The position numbers and the translations under genes were made by a program. From assembly GCA_013399895.1 (NCBI GenBank), contig VXBA01004867.1, forward strand, positions 523,653 to 587,652: a DNA stretch of 64,000 nucleotides, given 5' to 3'. The notes below the pieces were generated by a model, which was not told where the DNA came from, ran no database searches, and worked only from the letters and a program-made list of their open reading frames with translations. Positions 1 through 12,182 of this stretch are shown in pieces; the first letter of the stretch is position 1; each line of letters opens with the position of its first letter. This stretch comes from Serilophus lunatus (lineage: Eukaryota; Chordata; Aves; Passeriformes; Eurylaimidae).

Positions 1-2150
1 ACTACTCTCCTGCTGTGGGGTGGAGTCACCTCCGAAATGCACAGTGAACTTAGCCTCTTCAGTGAGAGCACTGAAACATTCTCATTTGGGAAAATGCCTA
101 GTGAGCAAAACATGTGAACCCTGTTCTTAGTAGTGGAGCAGGGTTGACTCAGCCCTCCTGAGGCTTGAACTTGTATTGGAGGACTTGTGGATCTGCTCCT
201 TAGGAGTAACAGCATTATGGAAAGATGCACACAGTGGGGATTTATCTGCAAGAAGCATTGCCACTATATTTTATTCATGCTGCAAACCCCGAGGTCTAGG
301 CAAAGAATCAGCCAGTTTACCCAACAGCCTCCCTATAGCAAAGAACTCCCAGTTATGCAGACAAAGGGCATTCTGCAAACTCTCCAACGAAGATAGCAGG
401 CCAATGCTGAAAGACCCCTAGGAAGAAACAAGCACAAGAGAATAGAAAGCTTCAGGGGCAAGAGTGTGTGCCCTTAGTCCAGCAGACCAGAGTTAGTCTT
501 CAACATGGAATTTGCTTCAGCGAGGTTTCCACCTCCTCATGGCACCATCATGTCATCCAGTCAACAAAAATATCCATTCAAGGACATCATTGAGGTTGAA
601 AATGTCAGAGTACATCAGCACAAGCACAGGAGACCCTTTTTTGGAGAAGCGGCAAAGCCATCCCCTCTCACATGGGGACAGCTGTGTGGTGGCAGGACTG
701 CTGTTTTGCCAGCCTGTTCTGTCCTACACACGGACAGGGTCCTTGAGACCTCTGTCTTGGAAGGAATTCCTGGGGCTCTGTGCAGATCCAAGCCTCTGGC
801 TGGCCACAGCACTTGAAGAGACTGTGGGGCGATCTTTGGCTTGTTACTTAGCAACTGGACTCTAAGTAGCAGTGATTTTACTGTTGCTGCAGTCAAGCAA
901 CATCACAACCAAGGGCATAGGGAGAATTTTGTCATGGGAATGGGATAACTTGTGAAATATTATGAAAGGCAGGCAAGATTTTCCCCTTCTACAAGTTGCC
1001 ATAAATGCAGTAAATATTGACATATGAGTCACACTGACCTATTTTCTAGCTTTTAAGCCAGGACAATCTCTTTGCAACTGATTTCAGAACCAATGAATGA
1101 GGAGCACTTCAGGCTCCTTCATGAATTTGCCTTATTCCTAACTATTTTATGCAAGAACCATCCCTTTCAGGCAGAAAAGGGACCACGAGTTGTTTGAACT
1201 TGAGTATCCAACTCTCTCTACCACAACACTGCAGAGCATCCCTGAGACTTTTACTTGTCCTCATGTATTACCTTAGTCCAGGGGATCTTTTAGCACAGGG
1301 AGTGAGAATTCTGTTAAAGAAAAATAATGATATCCACGTTTGATTCTTGACCTTTTAGGCAGTATGAATGCTAGTGAAAGTAACTCTAAGCCTCAGAAGT
1401 CACAGCATGTCACCACTGCAAGGACAGAAAAACTAACCACAAATCTAGCCATGGCAGGCGAGGATGGATCCCAGATATTTGTTGTAAAGATGTTTCTCTA
1501 GGAGCTCAGTAGATTTCTACTCTTGTCATCTGTCTAGAGCTACACAGAGCAGGCCTCTGTACCTCCTACCTGCAAAACAGATCATCTCAAAGCTAACATG
1601 TCCAGAGTGGTTTGGAGGTTACTCTCCATCCTGCCACAACCATCTTTTGTTTCTCCAAACATCCCTCTAACAAAAGGAAAAAGCACCAAGATGCTGTTTC
1701 TTCCCTTCAGCTGGCCAAGGGGTTGTGTGTCTGTGCTCAAGCTGCTTCCTACTGCTGGAAACAAATGTGAGAAGGTCCCTAAGGTGACTGTATGTGACTG
1801 ATGGCAGTGTGCACAGGACATTGTGCAGGATGGCCCTTTGCCTCCTTTGGTAACTCTCCCCTTCAGGAAACTGCTGTTTCACACGCACAGAACTGGCACT
1901 TTTTGATTTCCCAAGCATCCAATTGCAGACCCACACATCAGGAGCTGCAGTGACAAGAGCTGCATGACCTCAGTTGTACTGAAGCAAGAAGAGGGCACAG
2001 ACACTTGTCAGCCCTGAAGAAACCTTTCATCCCAGCTGCATGTTGCAATACCTTAGTTTAGATCACAGCTCACAGAAGCTTCTTGTGTTGCTCTACTGTA
2101 CTTACCAAGCCACACTGCAGGATCAGTTGACCTGATCAGATCAAAACTTA

Positions 2151-2370
2151 CAGAATCATAGAATTAAGGTTGGAAAAGACATCCAAGGTCATCAAGTACA
2201 ACCCTTGATCAAATACCACCACACCCAGTAAACCATATTGAAGTGTCACATCTGCTCATGCTTTTCCAGGGATGGGGACTTCACTGCTTCCCTGGGAGCC
2301 TGTGCCAGTGCTTAACCACTCTTGCAGTGAAGAAATTTTTCCTTGTATCCAACCTGAACCTCTGATGAAC
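2151..2370 (-). mobile_element. CR1 LINE fragment, 3' end
   Basis: Begins with CAGAATCATAGAAT, the reverse complement of the CR1 3' terminal repeats, followed by the usual antisense words (GGTTGGAAAAGACATC, AGTAAACCAT, TTTCCAGGGATGGGGACTTC, TGAAGAAATTTTTCC). It is 5'-truncated and moderately diverged, with similarity fading after about 2370. Confidence 0.88.
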
Positions 2371-3571
2371 CTTTCTCCAACAAGGCCCCCTTGGCATCCT
2401 CTGCCAGCTGCAACACTTCCATGCCAGGAACCTACAGCAACCCCACAGGACTATAGTGTCCCTGCAGTACCATGACAATGCACCATCTTTAGCTCAGCAC
2501 CAAAGCTGCCTCATAGATCCCATATTTTGGCAGTCCCAATACTCAGCAGCATTGAATAGCAAGTTGTAATGTATACACACACAGTTTAGATACCACAGTG
2601 AAATAGGGTTGGGGATGCCCAAGGCTACAATATTGAAAGCATTGGAGTGTCATGTCATACTTGTATCTCACAGCATATAACTCCAGAAACCTCTGACTGC
2701 AGGATTTAAATGCTTTAACCTTTGCATTCTTAAAACATTTGGATACCTAGAGACAGAGACTGGGAAACATCTGTGTCATTTCTGAATGAAAAGAGACAAC
2801 AACAAAACAGAACATTTTCAGTTAAAAGTAAGAAAAATGTTGATACGTTTGAAGATAATAGAAGTAAAAGGTGTAGCATAATAGTAGAAATTTCTTCTAA
2901 AAAATTATGATTGGCCATCATGCATGCACATCAGAGATTCCACATACACATACACTTTCCTGCATTTCCCTTCTCCTTTCCTGAAAGGGCCCAAAGGTCA
3001 AGAGCTCTGACCTGGAGAATGTAAAGCTTAAGAGGCTGCTGTGCTATGTACCAAAGAAAGCCTCTTCTCTGGAGCCCAGCCATCCAAACTGCCTCCTTTC
3101 ATCAACTCTGCAGACAGCAGAGTTAAGCACATCTCTTGCTGTGCATGGGTTACATTGAAATTATGATTCAACTAGTCAGTGCATACATTCCAGTGAAAAC
3201 AGAACTGCAAGGCCTGATCAGGACAGATTGCACTACAAAGTCTATTTCAGAAGAGTGATGCTCCACTGATGATGACATAGCAGGTTGTAGAATGAACTGT
3301 CCTGGTCAAGAACACCCTTACACAAAACCTGAACCACTTTCTTTTGGGTTAAAGCCAATTTAAACCCTTGCAGCTCATCACTATCTTGGGATATGCTTTG
3401 CATCTCCCTTGAACAAGGAAAACTGAGAAACAGGACAGCTTGCTTTTCAAGCAAGCTTCAAGAAGTTGAGAAATAACAGGCACAGTGCTTCCTGCCATAA
3501 CCTCCAAGAGCTCCAGTGCACTATGCCAGTATGAGAGCAGTCACTTCAACACGACATTTGCAGTGTGGCAG

Positions 3572-3749
3572 ATGAGGCACTGGAACGGGCTGCTCAGAGA
3601 AGCTGTGGCTGCCCCATCTCTGGAATTGTCCAAGGCCAGGCTGGATGTTGCTGTGAGCAACATGGTCTAGGGGAAGGTGTCCTTGCAGGGGGGCTGTTAC
3701 TAGATGATCTTTAAGGTGCCTTCCCAACCCAAATCATTCCAATTCTATG
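3572..3749 (+). mobile_element. CR1 LINE 3' end
   Basis: Sense-orientation CR1 tail: GGCACTGGAACGGGCTG, GAAGCTGTGGCTGCCCC, CCAAGGCCAGGCTGGATG, CTAGATGATCTTTAAGGT, and the terminal ATTCCAATTCTATGG. The 5'-truncated copy is inserted in GABRB4 intron 3, antisense to the gene. Confidence 0.92.
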
Positions 3750-5849
3750 GAGCAAAACATCCAGGTCAGCTCTGCCAAACATCCTGTGCCAACCTCTGAC
3801 CCATCCACACTGCAGATGTCCCCCAGCAAAAGGTATTGGCAACCCCACAGACATCATTCCTGTCACACATACATTCCTGCAAACACTTCTATCTGGAAGC
3901 CTTGCTTCCTACACTAGCCCTCTACAACAATCCTCTTGTAACTTTTCAACTTGTCACCAGGTTTATAAAACTTTAAAGCTAGTGCTATAACAAACTGAAA
4001 TGATGTTATTGCAGATGTAGGAGAGCATCTTGGGATGAATAAATTATAGGAGGCACAAAGAAATCACGACTATAACGGCTGGATGCTCTGAGCTGTCTAC
4101 GGTGTGCAGACACACAGGAGGGAGCAGGTTCAGGACTGCACAGATCACAGGGCAGGAAAATTGAAGCGTTATGAAGGGTAACCATCTCTTATTTCAAATG
4201 CATATGAAACTTCTGGTAGTTTTCCTTATTGAAATAGTTCATTAATGCTTCAAAGGAGTCTGAACTGTCTGGTACTAGAAAAATATGTCCCCAAAGATTG
4301 CCTAGAGAAAGAAAAGGCTACAGTTGGCAGGATTAGCCTATAGTCCCACCATGCAGCAATACAAAACATACCCCAGCTGAAAGAACAAGCAGGACTGGGG
4401 GAAGACTTCAGCTCTTTCTGAACCCGTTGGCACTGGGCTACATTAGAATTGGACCAACAGAGCAAGTTGGCTGAACCAGACTATTAAGGTAATAGTGATT
4501 TTGGGCAGCATTCAGGCCAGGTACCACAAGGACAGACACCTGCATGCTGCTGCAGCTGCAGAGTGACATGAGCCCTACATGGCCAGTGCTCTTCTTTCTC
4601 CTGGGCCAGAAGCACCACCAGACTCCTCAGTAACTTGGGAACCATACTAAGAGATCTGAACATATCCCTGCCCAATTACCACCATACACCAGCAAGCATC
4701 TATAAATACCTGCATGCTGTTCCTTGCTTACTGCAATTTAACTACCTGTAGCAAAATGGTATTTACCAGATGACATGAAAGGAGATGGGTTGGGTAAACT
4801 AGGAGATAACAACCTTCTGTTCTTTACAGGTCATCTGAGCTACTGAATAGCAGTATAAAGACATTCCTCCTTTCAGCCTGCCTTTAAATCCCCAACTTGC
4901 AAATTTGTACAGGATATGAAAAGACTCCAGCTAGGCCTTTCATCTTCATGGATCAGCACTTCCCAGAGGGTATGCCAGTCAAATGTGCCCTCCCCAATAC
5001 CTATTTGGACTGGCCCTTGGCATCCTTTCCCAGACATTTCAATTGATGTTACTGATCTTGGCTCAGCAAATAATCCTTCTAATCACTGACAAGAACAGAG
5101 GCTGCAGCTCAGTGTTGCTTATCCAAGCTAAGAGGAATACACAGTAATAAAGCATTCACTCTAGAAAGCTTGAAAATATGGCTGACCACACAGGCAGCAG
5201 CCACAATTAACAAGGTGACTTTTTTAATTAAGGACTGTAGTTTTGTTCCCTCATCACTGGGAGGTGGTTACAAAGCCAGCACTGTACCCATGAACATCCT
5301 GTATCCTGGCATAACTCCACCTTCTGAGCTGTACCATGGCACAGTATCAGGGCATGGCCCTCAAGGAGGTGGAGGTGCATCAGCTTTGGGTGTCAGAAAA
5401 CACACAGCATTTACAAAGCATTCTGTGTATCAGCATGCCTGGGAACATCCAGCATAAAGACACGGCTGCGTTGCCTCTTCACAGAGCCCTCTAACCTCCA
5501 AGGATTGAAATGTTACCACATCATTTTGGGACCACAGTTCCCATGGGAGAGAAGGCAAGGAGTGCTCCTTCGACCATGGGTGGAGCTGTATCCCTCTACA
5601 GCATCACATCCAGCTGGACTCCTGTGGGGAAGCATGCAATGGCTGGTCACTGACAGCACTTGTTCCCCACCACCACGCAGCCAACAGGCACCAAAAGTCC
5701 CAGAGAAAGGCCTGGGAGAGCCGGGGGGCTCTCCTCAGTCTTCCCAGCCCCAGTGCCATTGTTCCCAAAAGGATGTCTGAGGATTAATTAATTATCCTAC
5801 AAGGGGCAGTAAGTAATAACACTCCTTGTGGAACAATAGAAGCTATTTG

Positions 5850-5863
5850 GTTGCCATGACAAC
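5850..5863. promoter_or_regulatory. RFX X-box-like palindrome in GABRB4 intron 3
   Basis: GTTGCCATGACAAC: two near-perfect RFX half sites with a 2-base spacer (consensus GTTGCC-N-GGCAAC; one mismatch in the right half). It lies 60 bases from the AT-rich TTAATTAATTA patch. Binding is inferred. Confidence 0.35.
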
Positions 5864-5929
5864 ACAGCTTCACTTGTGTGCCTTTAATTTATTCATTGCA
5901 CACTCCCTTTCCCAAGCACACATGATGCC

Positions 5930-5941
5930 AAAAAAAAAAAA
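5930..5941 (+). repeat. Poly-A run
   Basis: Twelve A in intron 3, without a recognisable retroposon upstream. Confidence 0.9.
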
Positions 5942-6340
5942 GCCTTGTTTTTCTTGCCAGTATCCATGTCCAGAGCAGGGGTAAAACACAGCCCTTTCCC
6001 CCAGGCATCTGTCACACAGAAGAATGATGCACATAAAGTCCCTTCAGCCTGGAAACTTACATCACATGCAAAGTCTTCTGTTCCCTAAATGTTTTTCTTT
6101 AAGATGATTCTGATTTTAACCCTTTTTTGAAGCTGCATCATCACGGTGCTTATAGACCTTGACCTTGAGTAAGTTCTCACATGCTACCTTGTCTCCCACC
6201 CCATCCCCTAATACCTCCCCCTTCTCCCTGCCCCAAACATATATAGGAAGGATGAGCAGGAGATTATTCTGGTCAACTGATCAAGTCAAACAGAGCCAAA
6301 AGGGATAATCAAAAGCCCAGAAGTAACATTCCTTCACAGC

Positions 6341-6400
6341 ATCTTGGTGGCCTCTTCTGGACTTGCTCCAACAGGTCGATATCCTTCCTGTGCTGGGGAC
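6341..6400 (-). mobile_element. Short CR1 fragment
   Basis: GGTGGCCTCTTCTGGACTTG and CTCCAACAGGTCGATATCC correspond to the antisense of a conserved segment near the end of CR1 ORF2. Both ends are lost, making this an old remnant. Confidence 0.7.
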
Positions 6401-7801
6401 AGACCTTCTCAGGCCTGTAGGGGCAATTGTCACAGGTAAGCTGAGAATCAAATCCCTCACTCCCTCCTGGTTATGTTTGGGCAAGGCGGGGTCTACAGCT
6501 ACAAATCCAGACTCAAATTATTCATGCTGGCTCTAGCAAGGAGAGTGACATCTGGACCAGACCACGACATCCAGGTCCAAGTTGAGGCTGGAAGAGAAGA
6601 TGACTCAAAGTTGAATTCTGGCCTGACAGGCAAGATAAGATGGAACTAGGTTAAGCCACCTGGCTCTTCTAAGTTGAGCCTAACCTGTGGCACAGCTACC
6701 CAATGCAATGGAGACGTAGGTCTGTACCTGAATTTTTCAGGGCCATACACACTGTTCAGTGTCACCATCACTGGAATGAGGTGTAACATGCTATGAAGGT
6801 AATTATGGTAATGGTGGAATGGTAGCAGACAGTCAGCAAAAGAAACTGTCTTCATACAGCAACCTGAAGGTTCATGGTTGGCTGTTCACTTTGGGTCATA
6901 CCAACATATGTACTCAGAGTTTTCAAGCAGTTTGGAACCAAAAACAACTAGTCAGATTGTCTTGCCTCCCCTCCTCCCCTTCATGCAATAGCAGACTAGC
7001 AGGACAGGAGAGTCCAAAAACAGATAAATGGACAGGAGCATTGGGAGACCAAGGTTTCAATTGACTTTAACAGCAAGAGTTCTAAACTGGCCCAGGATTC
7101 CCCTGCATGGTCAGGAACTGAGGGGCAGGACAGCTGCTGTCAGGAGGATGCAACCACCTCTCCACTCTATTCAGCCTCTGGGAAAGGAGGCGTGTTTGGA
7201 GGAAAAGCCTGTGGACATGAGGGAAAAAGGCAAGTTTAAGGCATGACAACACAATCCTTGTCCTCTGCTGGGTGCTAAGAGCTTCTGAGAGAAAGACAGC
7301 ACAGTCCTGGATGCGTACTCAAACAATCAACAAATTTCACTCCAATCCATTGGTATCCGAGCAGATAATTTTTTTGTTCTCAGTGGTACGAAAAGCTCCA
7401 GTGTATCAAACACCACCCAAAACCAGATCTCCATTAGATGCCTCTTTCCAGCACAGATCTCCAAGGAAATGCTGAATAACAACCAGCAAACACAAAAAGC
7501 CAGTCTTTCAACTTAGCAGGGACAGGCTGACCATAAAACCACCTTTGTGTCAACCCAAAAACACAATTCACATCTACTCTTTTAAGGTGTAAGCATTAAT
7601 GACTCGAAGAAGTGTCTGTGCAATCAGCACAGAAGCTGAAGGATAACAATTATTCTGGATAAGATGCCACTAGCTCCAGACGTGCCAGCAGAGATCCAGA
7701 TGGCTCCAAGGCACCATTGCCTTGGAAGCAAATCTCAAACAGAGAGTGGAAGAATAGTTAATCAGAGTTTTTTCTTTAATTTTCTTTCTTCCCAAACTTA
7801 C

Positions 7802-7869
7802 CATGTTGACTTCAGATATCTGGTCAATGCTGGAGATATGGATGCTCATTCCCACTGTAACAGGGTTAC
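7802..7869 (-). CDS. GABRB4: GABRB4 coding exon 3: first beta strand of the ectodomain
   Basis: Third coding exon, 68 bp, the length I expect for exon 3 of GABA-A beta genes. With the G left over from exon 2 it reads (G)NPVTVGMSIHISSIDQISEV then NM, matching the 'PV.VGM.I.ISSID..SEVNM' block that forms beta strand 1 of the Cys-loop extracellular domain. The acceptor is TTATTTTTCAG|GTAACC, with a good branch-point-like CCTAACC about 30 bases upstream on the minus strand. The donor is the near-ideal ATG|GTAAGT (7801-7796). The next exon should begin with the conserved DYT.TMYFQQ block, but I cannot find it between 7801 and 1, so intron 3 continues past the left edge. There are no stops or frameshifts; the gene looks intact as far as it can be seen. 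Confidence 0.95.
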
Positions 7870-9059
7870 CTGAAAAATAAATTGACTAGGTTAGGACCAC
7901 ATTCAAAGCCATCTTATCTGCAGTAAAAGAAGTGCCTAGAAATGCATGGAACGTGATTTTAAGCAGCATCACGTTCCCTGAGTATCATGGACTTCAATTT
8001 GCATGAGCTCAAATGATTAGATTTCTCTCACTGCCAGACTTAGAGACTCACTCCTAAGAGTAGTATAGCCTGTGCTTGATTCTTTAATTCCTGGAAGTTA
8101 ATTACCCCCTAGTAATACAATTATCTCTGGTTATTCCAAATAATGCCTTCAGAGACCACATGTAAGCTCTTAGTGGGCTTGAGTAAGGTGTTATTGATTG
8201 ACCATACAAAGAACACAGCAACCAAGCCCACGGGCAGGAAAGATACTCCAGCTCACTCCTCCATCACTGACAGCTCTGAGTACTCAGTCTGAAAATCCCA
8301 AGTGAGTTTTAATACCCAAGATACCAGTCAAGTACAGGAAACAGATCCATGAAGTGAAAAAGCAGCATTTGTATAGTGTTTTTTCAGAGCAGAGCTGGGG
8401 TTAGAGAACAGATTCCCCTTCCAACCACAGGCATCAGGGCCATGTGTCACCCCACATCCTCTTGCCTGCAGCCATGGGGCTGTGGTGGACATCCATGCAC
8501 AGCTTTCCTGGGAAATCCAGATATTTTCCTTACCCAGTGACCAAGCAATGCACACACCACAGTCAGTGCCCCTGGCTGTGACAGGCAAGATGATCTGGTG
8601 GAGAAACACCATATCAGGGCAGTCCCAGCCAGCACTTTGGCTCTCTTTCTCAATCCAAAATACAGCAAAAGCTGTATTAACACATCATGCAAACCTATGA
8701 AGTCAAGGCAGCAACAAGCAGTTTCAGCCAATTCCTACAGGAGTGTGTGCATCCCAGCTTGATGCAGACTCATACCCAGTTCTACCTGAGCCCATCTGAC
8801 ATAAAACAACTTCCAGAGATGCACACATTCACTACCAAAACCAGCAAAAAACCTCCTGTAGCTGGAGATGAGATTTCTGGGTGCTACCCCTCTCTGATCA
8901 GACCCAGAGCCCCAAAGGCAGAGCACAAACCCAGTCTCACCACAAGAAAAGCCACTCGTGTCATATACAAGGATGAAAAAATCCCTGGCAATGCTTTACT
9001 AGAACAGGAATGGCAGGTAGTTGTGCTGCTCAAGGTATTAACTCTTCCATAGACTCATT

Positions 9060-9360
9060 AGTAGATCTAAGTGCTGAAATATTTACAGATAATTAAGAAA
9101 TGGCTCAGAAAGTAATTAGGAGATTGGGGGAGAGGGGAGAACCACACAACTGGAAATGAAGTGATTTTTTAATTATGTGTTACCAGAAGTAGGGAAGCAG
9201 TGTCATTAGGGGTGCCTTGTGATTGGGTGTGCTGTACACCGAGACCCTCTGCTGCAAATTAAGCAGCATTATCCTTTAATGGAATATGAACAACATTGAA
9301 AACATCAGAATCAACAACTGTAATTAGGCCCTGCTATGCAAATCTTCTTAAAGAGGCAGT
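9060..9360. promoter_or_regulatory. Candidate conserved noncoding element in GABRB4 intron 2
   Basis: Non-repetitive AT-rich stretch 1.2 kb from exon 3 with a perfect octamer ATGCAAAT (9336-9343), TAATTA (9321-9326) and other TAATTA/TTAATTA words (GATAATTAAG, AAGTAATTAGG, TTTTTAATTATG). The density of homeodomain/POU words suggests an enhancer. Conservation is not demonstrated. Confidence 0.3.
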
Positions 9361-10069
9361 GCTGCTCTCCAGCATTCCTGACTCCCCGGCAGGGGTGCCT
9401 GAGGCAGGGGTGCTCAGGAGACCTCGTGGAGCCTCTGAAGATCTCCACACAGACACACTCCTAGACACATCTTTGCTGCACTTTACCTTCATCTTTCACA
9501 AGGGAACCAGGTGGGAAAATAACTAGGAGTCACATCAGGGAGAGGGAATTCTCCCACATCTTCCTTTGTGCCAGAGGCTGACAGTAGCACACCAAAGCTT
9601 TTTTCTTTGATACTTTGCCTTTTCTTCCTGAAATTAGGGCCTTGTGATAGAAGCCCTAGCAGTAGGAAGAAGTCATGGCTGCCCTGAGGTTCTTGCAGGC
9701 TAATTAGTTAGAGGAGAGCTGAGGCCATGCACAGGGCTGCAGCAGAGCAAGGGAGAAGCCAGATCCCCACTCCAGAGCCTTCCTGCAGTATTGCTCCCTC
9801 CAAGAGCTGCCCTACTGCCTGCTTGGCTTCCAGTCTGTCCCCATCATTGCTCGTGTGACTGTAGCTGTGCATCCTCTCTTTTCAGTGCAAAAAGCAATTC
9901 TTTCCCTCCTACTGTGACAGAGCCCCACTGAAACCAGCAGGTTAGGTGGTTATAGCAGGGGAGCATTGACAGTGGGGATATACAAATATTTGCCAGATCC
10001 AGAGCCTATCCAATCTATTCTATCTGTCTAGACATTTGTGCTGTGTTCATCACCATGGTATCCGAGTGC

Positions 10070-10138
10070 CTGAGGTCATGCAGTGACTCAGTGGCAGAGC
10101 CATGGATAAGCTCCAGGCCTTCCTACTCCCAGCTCCAA
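10070..10138 (-). mobile_element. Possible MIR-like SINE remnant
   Basis: CTGAGGTCATGCAGTGACTC followed by AGTGGCAGAGCCATGG resembles the antisense core of amniote MIR elements (the 'aggtcac...agtggcagagcc' pattern). It is short and diverged. Confidence 0.4.
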
Positions 10139-11624
10139 GAGGAACGCTGGAGTGGAGAGATCAGCCCTGCTGCCCCCCTCCAGCCTGGGCTCAGCTGCAC
10201 CCAGCTCCAGTGCACAGTCAGCAATGATCCTCTTGGCACTGCCAGGTCCTCTATACCCCATCTATCACAGAACTGAGAGGCTCCACTGCCCACCTGAAAC
10301 TCCTGGGATGTGTGCCCAGGAACTCACAGATTTCTGCACATCATTGTCATACAAACACTCTAAAGATGAAGGCAGACAAAGTCCTGCCTTCATCAGACTT
10401 TAGCTTGATCACAGGGAAGCCATTTGGCCTTCCCCATCCCTGCTGTGAAGACTGGCTCACAGTCTGCTCAGGATAGGGATTCAAGAGCATGTACACAGCC
10501 AACGGGAAAAGCATGTCCTGGCTCTTATTGCAGCCCAATGGAAAAGCAGGCCAGTTGGTGTCCAACATTCAGACTTTAAGTAGTACACAAAATAAACAAA
10601 GGGCATCAATTCTGCCAATGTTAATAGCTTCAGGCAAGAGGGATACAAAAGTAGGGTATTTAAAATATGGGATAACGTCATCTGCAAATTTATCCAAAAA
10701 GGAAAAACTCTGCATTTGTGGATCTGAGATGAGGCAAAAGAAGTAAACCTGATATTAGAGGCCCAGGCTTTTATCTGTGCCTTGCCAATGGGTGCAAAGA
10801 ACTAGACCTTCTGCCCTTAAAAAGCTTATGCCTACAAAAGATTTGTAGGCAAAATCACAAGTGAGGGAATGTGAGAAATTCTCCCACTTTTACCAGTGAA
10901 CAGCATCCTCACATGTCCCCATTTCTCACCACCACTGGAGAAATCACCAGCACTTTGCCCTGAAAGTAGTTTGATGCCTGTGAATAATGCATTTGAGAAG
11001 TTGGAAGGGAAGCAGACAAAAGAGTTATAATAAAACCTGTCCTTTTTCTGCAACTGATACTTGTCAAATATAAAAACAGTCAAAGTAGAGAACAAGTTGT
11101 GCTAATATGCAATATTTTCCCAGAAGGCAGTTATTACTTCCACATTTTAAAATGTATAAAAGCCCCAGAACCTGGAGTCTTGTTGCTACACAAATAATTC
11201 CAATGGCACAACTGCAGAGGAAAGACTGTTTCCAAGCCAGTGTCTGCCTGCACTGCAGCCAGAGGTGAGGACAGCCTGGATCAGGACATCTCTTCCAGAC
11301 CTCAGCCTGGTATTTCAGATGCAAACTGAAGCACAAAATTCAGTGCAATAGGGGGATGGTTACTTGGCAACTGCCCTGAACTAAGGGTCCAGGCTGCTCT
11401 CTCTTCACTCTCACCCCAAAACTTTACATTAGAGCAAGCTTGGGTTCCTCTGTCATCAGATCTCCAACTGCAATAGAGACACAGCCAAAAAGACTCCAAA
11501 ACAGTGGGCAGATGAACTGAACTCACTTTATGATCCTCTGAAGCCACACTATTTTTATAAAGTACAACCAGTGCTTTGAGGAGCCTGATTCCCACATTTC
11601 TGGCCAAATAGATGTTAGACTGAT

Positions 11625-11716
11625 GTTGGGTAGGTTGTTAACCTAGATAAAGGTTGGACTTGATGATCTCAATGGTCTTTTCCAACCTTATTAATTCTGT
11701 GTGTAATTCTGTGTGT
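11625..11716 (+). mobile_element. CR1 LINE 3' terminus
   Basis: AGGTTGGACTTGATGATCTC and GGTCTTTTCCAACCTTATTA, followed by a duplicated ATTCTGTGTG terminal repeat, the hallmark CR1 3' end. Only about 90 bases remain. Confidence 0.85.
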
Positions 11717-11984
11717 AAATGAACTAGGCAAAGCCAAGGCCTAAAGTTTCTAAGGGTCAGGGATTAGCCTTAAAATAACCCTTTAGTTTAAACCACAGCA
11801 ACAAAGGCACTAGCAGGGGGTCAGAAATTTCACAGCTCCCCTATCTTCCTGCATTTCACTACACTGAATGCAGTTCCTAAATATCCAAAGAAAGTCTTCT
11901 CTGCAGTTTAAATGTAGCCTCGTCATTCCCCCCTCTATGATAGTGAAGGAATAAATCAATCATCCTTCCTTAACAACAGCTTTT

Positions 11985-12182
11985 ATGTACTGAGAAACTA
12001 TGACATCCCACTCCCTCCCCCACCAATACTGCCTTGTCTAGATTAAGTGCACCTGATTTCTTCAACCTCTCCTCAGAGGTCATGTTTTCTAAAGCTCTGA
12101 CAATTAGTTCTGTTCTCCTCTGGCCTTTTGCCAATTTGTCTACAACTCTATTTTAAAGCCTGGTATCCAGAATCCAGCCAGT
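11985..12182 (-). mobile_element. Ancient CR1/L3-like fragment
   Basis: Antisense words CTTCAACCTCTCCTCAGAGG, TCATGTTTTCTAAAGCTCTG, CTCCTCTGGCC and CAATTTGTCTAC match the pattern of old amniote CR1/L3 ORF2 ends. Heavy divergence suggests an insertion much older than the other CR1 copies here. Confidence 0.6.

Larger units (their letters stand above)
1..7801 (-). other. GABRB4: GABRB4 intron 3 (partial, runs off the left edge)
   Basis: Non-coding sequence downstream of exon 3 on the minus strand. I looked for the exon 4 block (DYT.TMYFQQ...) and did not see it, in keeping with the very long intron between exons 3 and 4 in beta-subunit genes. Contents: three CR1 fragments (about 2151-2370, 3572-3749, 6341-6400), a 12-A run at 5930-5941 and an RFX X-box-like palindrome at 5850-5863 beside an AT-rich TTAATTAATTA patch (5784-5794). 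The remaining open frames are short, lack similarity I recognise, and show no splice-site support. Confidence 0.85.

Noticed and set aside
1..7801. GABRB4 exon 4
   Set aside because: The expected block (DYT.TMYFQQ) was looked for on the minus strand and not seen; intron 3 must extend beyond the window.
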